Assembly (NCBI RefSeq): GCF_020616595.1
Contig: NZ_CP085278.1
Coordinates: 1-64,000 of the forward strand
Direction of reading: 5' to 3'
DNA from: Lentilactobacillus laojiaonis
GTDB lineage: Bacteria; Bacillota; Bacilli; Lactobacillales; Lactobacillaceae
Length of the DNA stretch: 64,000 bases
In this document: piece after piece, positions 61,228-64,000 of the stretch
Layout of the letters: each line of letters starts with the position of its first letter
How positions within the stretch are numbered: position 1 is the first letter of the stretch
The notes under the pieces: model-generated
Told to the model about the DNA's origin: nothing
The model's input: the letters and a program-made list of their open reading frames with translations, nothing else
Databases searched by the model: none
Program-made: the position numbers and the translations under genes

Positions 61228-62658
61228 CTATTGTTCTTCGTACCAAGGGTAGTGGAAGTTACCTGGACGATCAGTACGTTCATAAGTGTGAGCACCAAAG
61301 TAATCACGTTGTGCTTGAAGTAAGTTAGCTGGTAACACTTCTGCACGATATGAATCGTAGTATGAAATAGCAGCTGAAAGTGAAGGAGTTGGAATACCTG
61401 CTTTAATTGAAAGAGCAAGTACTTCACGAGCTGAGTCTTGGTATTTTTTACAAATATCAGTGAAGTAAGGATCTAATAATAAGTTAGTTAACTTAGGATC
61501 CTTGTTGTATGCACTGGTAATGTTTTGTAGGAATTGGGCACGAATGATACATCCGGCACGCCAGATTTTTGCTAATTCGCCTAAATCTAGATCCCAATCA
61601 TAATATTCTGAAGCAACACGTAATTGTTCAAATCCTTGAGCATAACTCATAACTTTACTAAAGTAGAGGGCTTCGCGAACTTTTTCAACGATTTCTTTCT
61701 TATCAAATTCAACTTTTGCAGTTGGTTTTGGAAGAATTTTTGATGCTTCAACACGGTTTTCTTTAAACATTGAAATGTAACGTGCATATACTGATTCAGT
61801 GATAACTGATTGGTCAACACCGACTTCAAGAGCATCTTCTGAACTCCATTTACCAGTACCTTTGTTAGCACCACGGTCTAAAATACGATCAACGATTGGA
61901 GTACCGTCATCAACAAGATCATCTTTTCTTGAAAGGATGTCACCAGTGATTTCGATTAGGTAACTGTTAAGTTCACCTTTATTCCATTCTTTGAAAATAT
62001 CTGATAATTCATCAACTGAGTAGCCAGCAACATTACGTAAAATGTTGTAACTTTCATCAATTAATTCTTCATCACCGTATTCGATACCGTTGTGAACCAT
62101 TTTTACGTAGTGTCCGGCACCGTTTGGTCCGATGTAAGCTACACATGGTTCGCCATCTTCAGGAGCTTTAGCAGAAATCTTTTCTAAGATTGGAGCTACT
62201 AAATCATAAGCTTCTTTTTGACCACCTGGCATTAATGAAGGACCTTGTAAGGCACCTAATTCACCACCAGATACACCCATTCCGATAAAGTTAATACCTG
62301 ATTCATCAAGTTTAGCATTACGTTTCATAGTATCGTGGAAGTTTGTGTTACCACCGTCGATTAAAACATCACCTTTTGAAAGTAATGGTAATAATTCTTC
62401 GATAACAGCATCAGTTGGTTTACCAGCTTTAACCATTAATAAGATACGACGAGGTGTTTCAAGTGAGTTAACAAAATCTTCAATTGAGTAACTTGGAATA
62501 AGATTTTTGTCACTGTGGTCTTTCATAACAGCTTCAGTTTTTTCTTTTGAACGATTGGTAATTGCAACGGTATATCCGCGGCTTTCAATGTTAAGGGCAA
62601 GATTTTTACCCATAACGGCCATACCAACAACACCAATGTTTGCTTTTTGATCAGCCAT
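61228..62658 (-). CDS. gnd: 6-phosphogluconate dehydrogenase (decarboxylating)
   Basis: Converts 6-phosphogluconate to ribulose 5-phosphate with NADP reduction, the step that feeds phosphoketolase fermentation. The N-terminal coenzyme-binding [15 protein letters not shown] is followed by the signature [20 protein letters not shown] and the catalytic region [17 protein letters not shown]. The C-terminal domain carries [17 protein letters not shown]. The frame opens at 62670; ATG at 62658 is the usual start and gives 476 residues. It follows zwf by about 115 bases with its own promoter. Confidence 0.97.
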   Translation of the reverse strand: MADQKANIGVVGMAVMGKNLALNIESRGYTVAITNRSKEKTEAVMKDHSDKNLIPSYSIEDFVNSLETPRRILLMVKAGKPTDAVIEELLPLLSKGDVLIDGGNTNFHDTMKRNAKLDESGINFIGMGVSGGELGALQGPSLMPGGQKEAYDLVAPILEKISAKAPEDGEPCVAYIGPNGAGHYVKMVHNGIEYGDEELIDESYNILRNVAGYSVDELSDIFKEWNKGELNSYLIEITGDILSRKDDLVDDGTPIVDRILDRGANKGTGKWSSEDALEVGVDQSVITESVYARYISMFKENRVEASKILPKPTAKVEFDKKEIVEKVREALYFSKVMSYAQGFEQLRVASEYYDWDLDLGELAKIWRAGCIIRAQFLQNITSAYNKDPKLTNLLLDPYFTDICKKYQDSAREVLALSIKAGIPTPSLSAAISYYDSYRAEVLPANLLQAQRDYFGAHTYERTDRPGNFHYPWYEEQ

Positions 62659-62697
62659 AATATAACCCATCCTTTATATAAAGTTTTAATAATACAA

Positions 62698-62725
62698 AAT
62701 ATAAACATAGTGTAACACTACACAA
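62698..62725 (-). promoter_or_regulatory. gnd promoter with palindrome in the spacer
   Basis: On the minus strand TTGTGT (62725-62720), a 16-base spacer and TATATT (62703-62698). The spacer holds TAGTGT-T-ACACTA, a perfect 6-bp inverted repeat around one base (62708-62720), which might be an operator. Confidence 0.45.
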
Positions 62726-62773
62726 GGTATTTGTTAAACAAAAAGATTAAAAAAATGAATTATTAATGAATTA

Positions 62774-64000
62774 TTATTGATTTAATTTATAAATCCATTG
62801 ACGATGATCCTTAGTTAATAGTTCATCGGCAGCTACCGGACCCATAGTTCCTGGTTGGTAGTTAGGGAACATAGGTTGTTGAATATCCCAAACTCGGCGA
62901 ATTTGATCAACAAATTTCCAAGCATAGCCAACTTCTTGCCAACTTGAGAAGTTAGTACCGTCACCTTTTAAGACATCATGGATAAGACGTTCATAAGGTT
63001 GTGGAACATCACGAGTTTTATCTTCGATAAACTTAAGATCGACTGGTTCAGTATGGAAACCTTGGTCGCCGTTCTTAGCATTTACACGTAGTGAGAATCC
63101 TTGAGCCGGATCAACGAAAATGGTTAAAACATTTTCAGTTAATGGAGTGCTACCACTTTGTGGGAAGGCAAAGATATCAATGAGTGGTTTTTTAAAGACT
63201 ACGTCAACTCTAGTAAATTTACCAGCTAATTTTTTACCAGTTCGAATATAGAATGGAGTTCCTGACCAGCGATAGTTATCAAATAATAATTTACCTGCTA
63301 CGAAAGTTTCAGTACGTGAATCGCTTGGTACGCCGGCTTCTTGACGATAACCAGGGTTCTTACCTTCTGGATCATATTGGCCACGAACAAAGTTAACTGA
63401 AGCTTCTGCGACGTTATATACACGTAAACTACGTAAAGCTTTAACTTTTTCAGCACGAATATCTACATCTTTGAAAGCTACTGGTTGTTCCATAGCTAGT
63501 AATGAAACGATTTGCATAATATGGTTTTGAACCATATCTCTTAAAGCACCAGAATTATCATAATAACCAGCACGTTCTTCAACTCCTAAATCTTCAGCTA
63601 AAGTAACTTGGATGTTATCGATATAACGATTATTCCAAAGTGCTTCAAAAATAGTGTTACCAAAACGTAGTGCTTCAATATTTTGAATCATTTCTTTACC
63701 AAGATAGTGATCAATTCTAAAGATTTGATCTTCATTGAATGAAGCACTTAAGGCATCATTTAATGCTTTTGCAGAAGCAAAGTCACGACCAAATGGTTTT
63801 TCAATAACTAGTCGGTTAAAGCCACCGTTAGTTGATAAAACATTTTGAGTTTTAAGATTTTTAGCTACTACCCCAAAGAAGTTAGGTGCCATTGATAGAT
63901 AGAAAATACGGTTACCTTGTAAATCATATTTCTTATCTAATTCGTCAGCTTTATCGCGTAGGACTGAGTAATGGGCTGAATCAGTAACATCATGAGCTTC
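62774..64000 (-). CDS. zwf: Glucose-6-phosphate 1-dehydrogenase, N-terminal part outside window
   Basis: Oxidises glucose 6-phosphate to 6-phosphogluconolactone, making NADPH. The visible 408 residues (from base 64000) include VIEKPFGRD, the active-site RIDHYLGKE, the substrate-binding YIRTGKKLAGK and the C-terminal YQPGTMGPVAADELL. The frame stays open from 63892 to the window edge, and the upstream residues RIFYLSMAPNFF are typical of the family, so the gene is cut by the edge rather than starting at the internal Met. The zwf-gnd order fits a heterofermentative pentose-phosphate route. Confidence 0.96.
   Translation of the reverse strand, partial: EAHDVTDSAHYSVLRDKADELDKKYDLQGNRIFYLSMAPNFFGVVAKNLKTQNVLSTNGGFNRLVIEKPFGRDFASAKALNDALSASFNEDQIFRIDHYLGKEMIQNIEALRFGNTIFEALWNNRYIDNIQVTLAEDLGVEERAGYYDNSGALRDMVQNHIMQIVSLLAMEQPVAFKDVDIRAEKVKALRSLRVYNVAEASVNFVRGQYDPEGKNPGYRQEAGVPSDSRTETFVAGKLLFDNYRWSGTPFYIRTGKKLAGKFTRVDVVFKKPLIDIFAFPQSGSTPLTENVLTIFVDPAQGFSLRVNAKNGDQGFHTEPVDLKFIEDKTRDVPQPYERLIHDVLKGDGTNFSSWQEVGYAWKFVDQIRRVWDIQQPMFPNYQPGTMGPVAADELLTKDHRQWIYKLNQ

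Overview
This is the replication-origin region of a low-GC Gram-positive chromosome. The gene order around dnaA, the ribosomal and S-layer proteins and the rRNA genes all point to a heterofermentative member of the Lactobacillaceae. Two surface proteins closely resemble the Lactobacillus brevis SlpA type of S-layer protein. A gnd-zwf pair fits phosphoketolase metabolism. The low GC content and the 16S text suggest the Apilactobacillus/Fructilactobacillus/Lentilactobacillus side of the family, but I cannot fix the genus without a database.

Bases 1-16,273 hold minus-strand housekeeping genes running away from the origin: walR-walK (walK cut by the window edge), gdpP-rplI-dnaB, rpsF-ssb-rpsR, and dnaA, dnaN, yaaA-recF-gyrB-gyrA. 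A tRNA-Lys lies on the plus strand between walR and dnaB. The origin is bipartite. One DnaA-box cluster lies upstream of dnaA (about 16,340-16,690). A second lies between dnaA and dnaN (14,812-14,938) and carries the likely unwinding element. Rightward from the origin come rpmH, rnpA, yidC, jag, mnmE and mnmG, which closes the conserved origin core.

Bases 22,462-34,804 are general accessory genes: a Bcr/CflA-type drug exporter, signal peptidase I, exonuclease III, a DUF536-like protein, aminopeptidase C, a bacterial eRF1-like protein, cardiolipin synthase, a QueT queuosine-precursor transporter next to a purine permease, a deformylase paralogue, an aldo/keto reductase and two small unassigned or weakly assigned proteins. 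Bases 35,114-42,380 encode the RexB-RexA (AddBA-type) recombinational nuclease/helicase. Bases 42,459-45,330 hold an L,D-transpeptidase lipoprotein and a complete polar amino acid ABC transporter. Bases 45,363-52,051 carry an esterase, a small membrane protein with a GNAT acetyltransferase, BrnQ, an unrecognised 735-residue protein and a thiolase.

Bases 52,180-57,468 are a full rRNA operon (16S-23S-5S, two promoters, no spacer tRNAs). It is followed by two tandem S-layer-type genes with contrasting codon usage, two small unknown genes, gnd, and zwf (cut by the right edge).

No phage, CRISPR array, insertion sequence or obvious defence island is visible. The less ordinary signals are: a probable minus-strand small RNA with its own promoter and terminator just before rexB, a terminator inside the mnmE leader, a ribosome-site hairpin before queT, paired CGAA boxes around the purine permease promoter, a brnQ gene that lacks a normal start codon at the expected place, the S-layer gene pair, and the large orphan protein at 48.6-50.8 kb.
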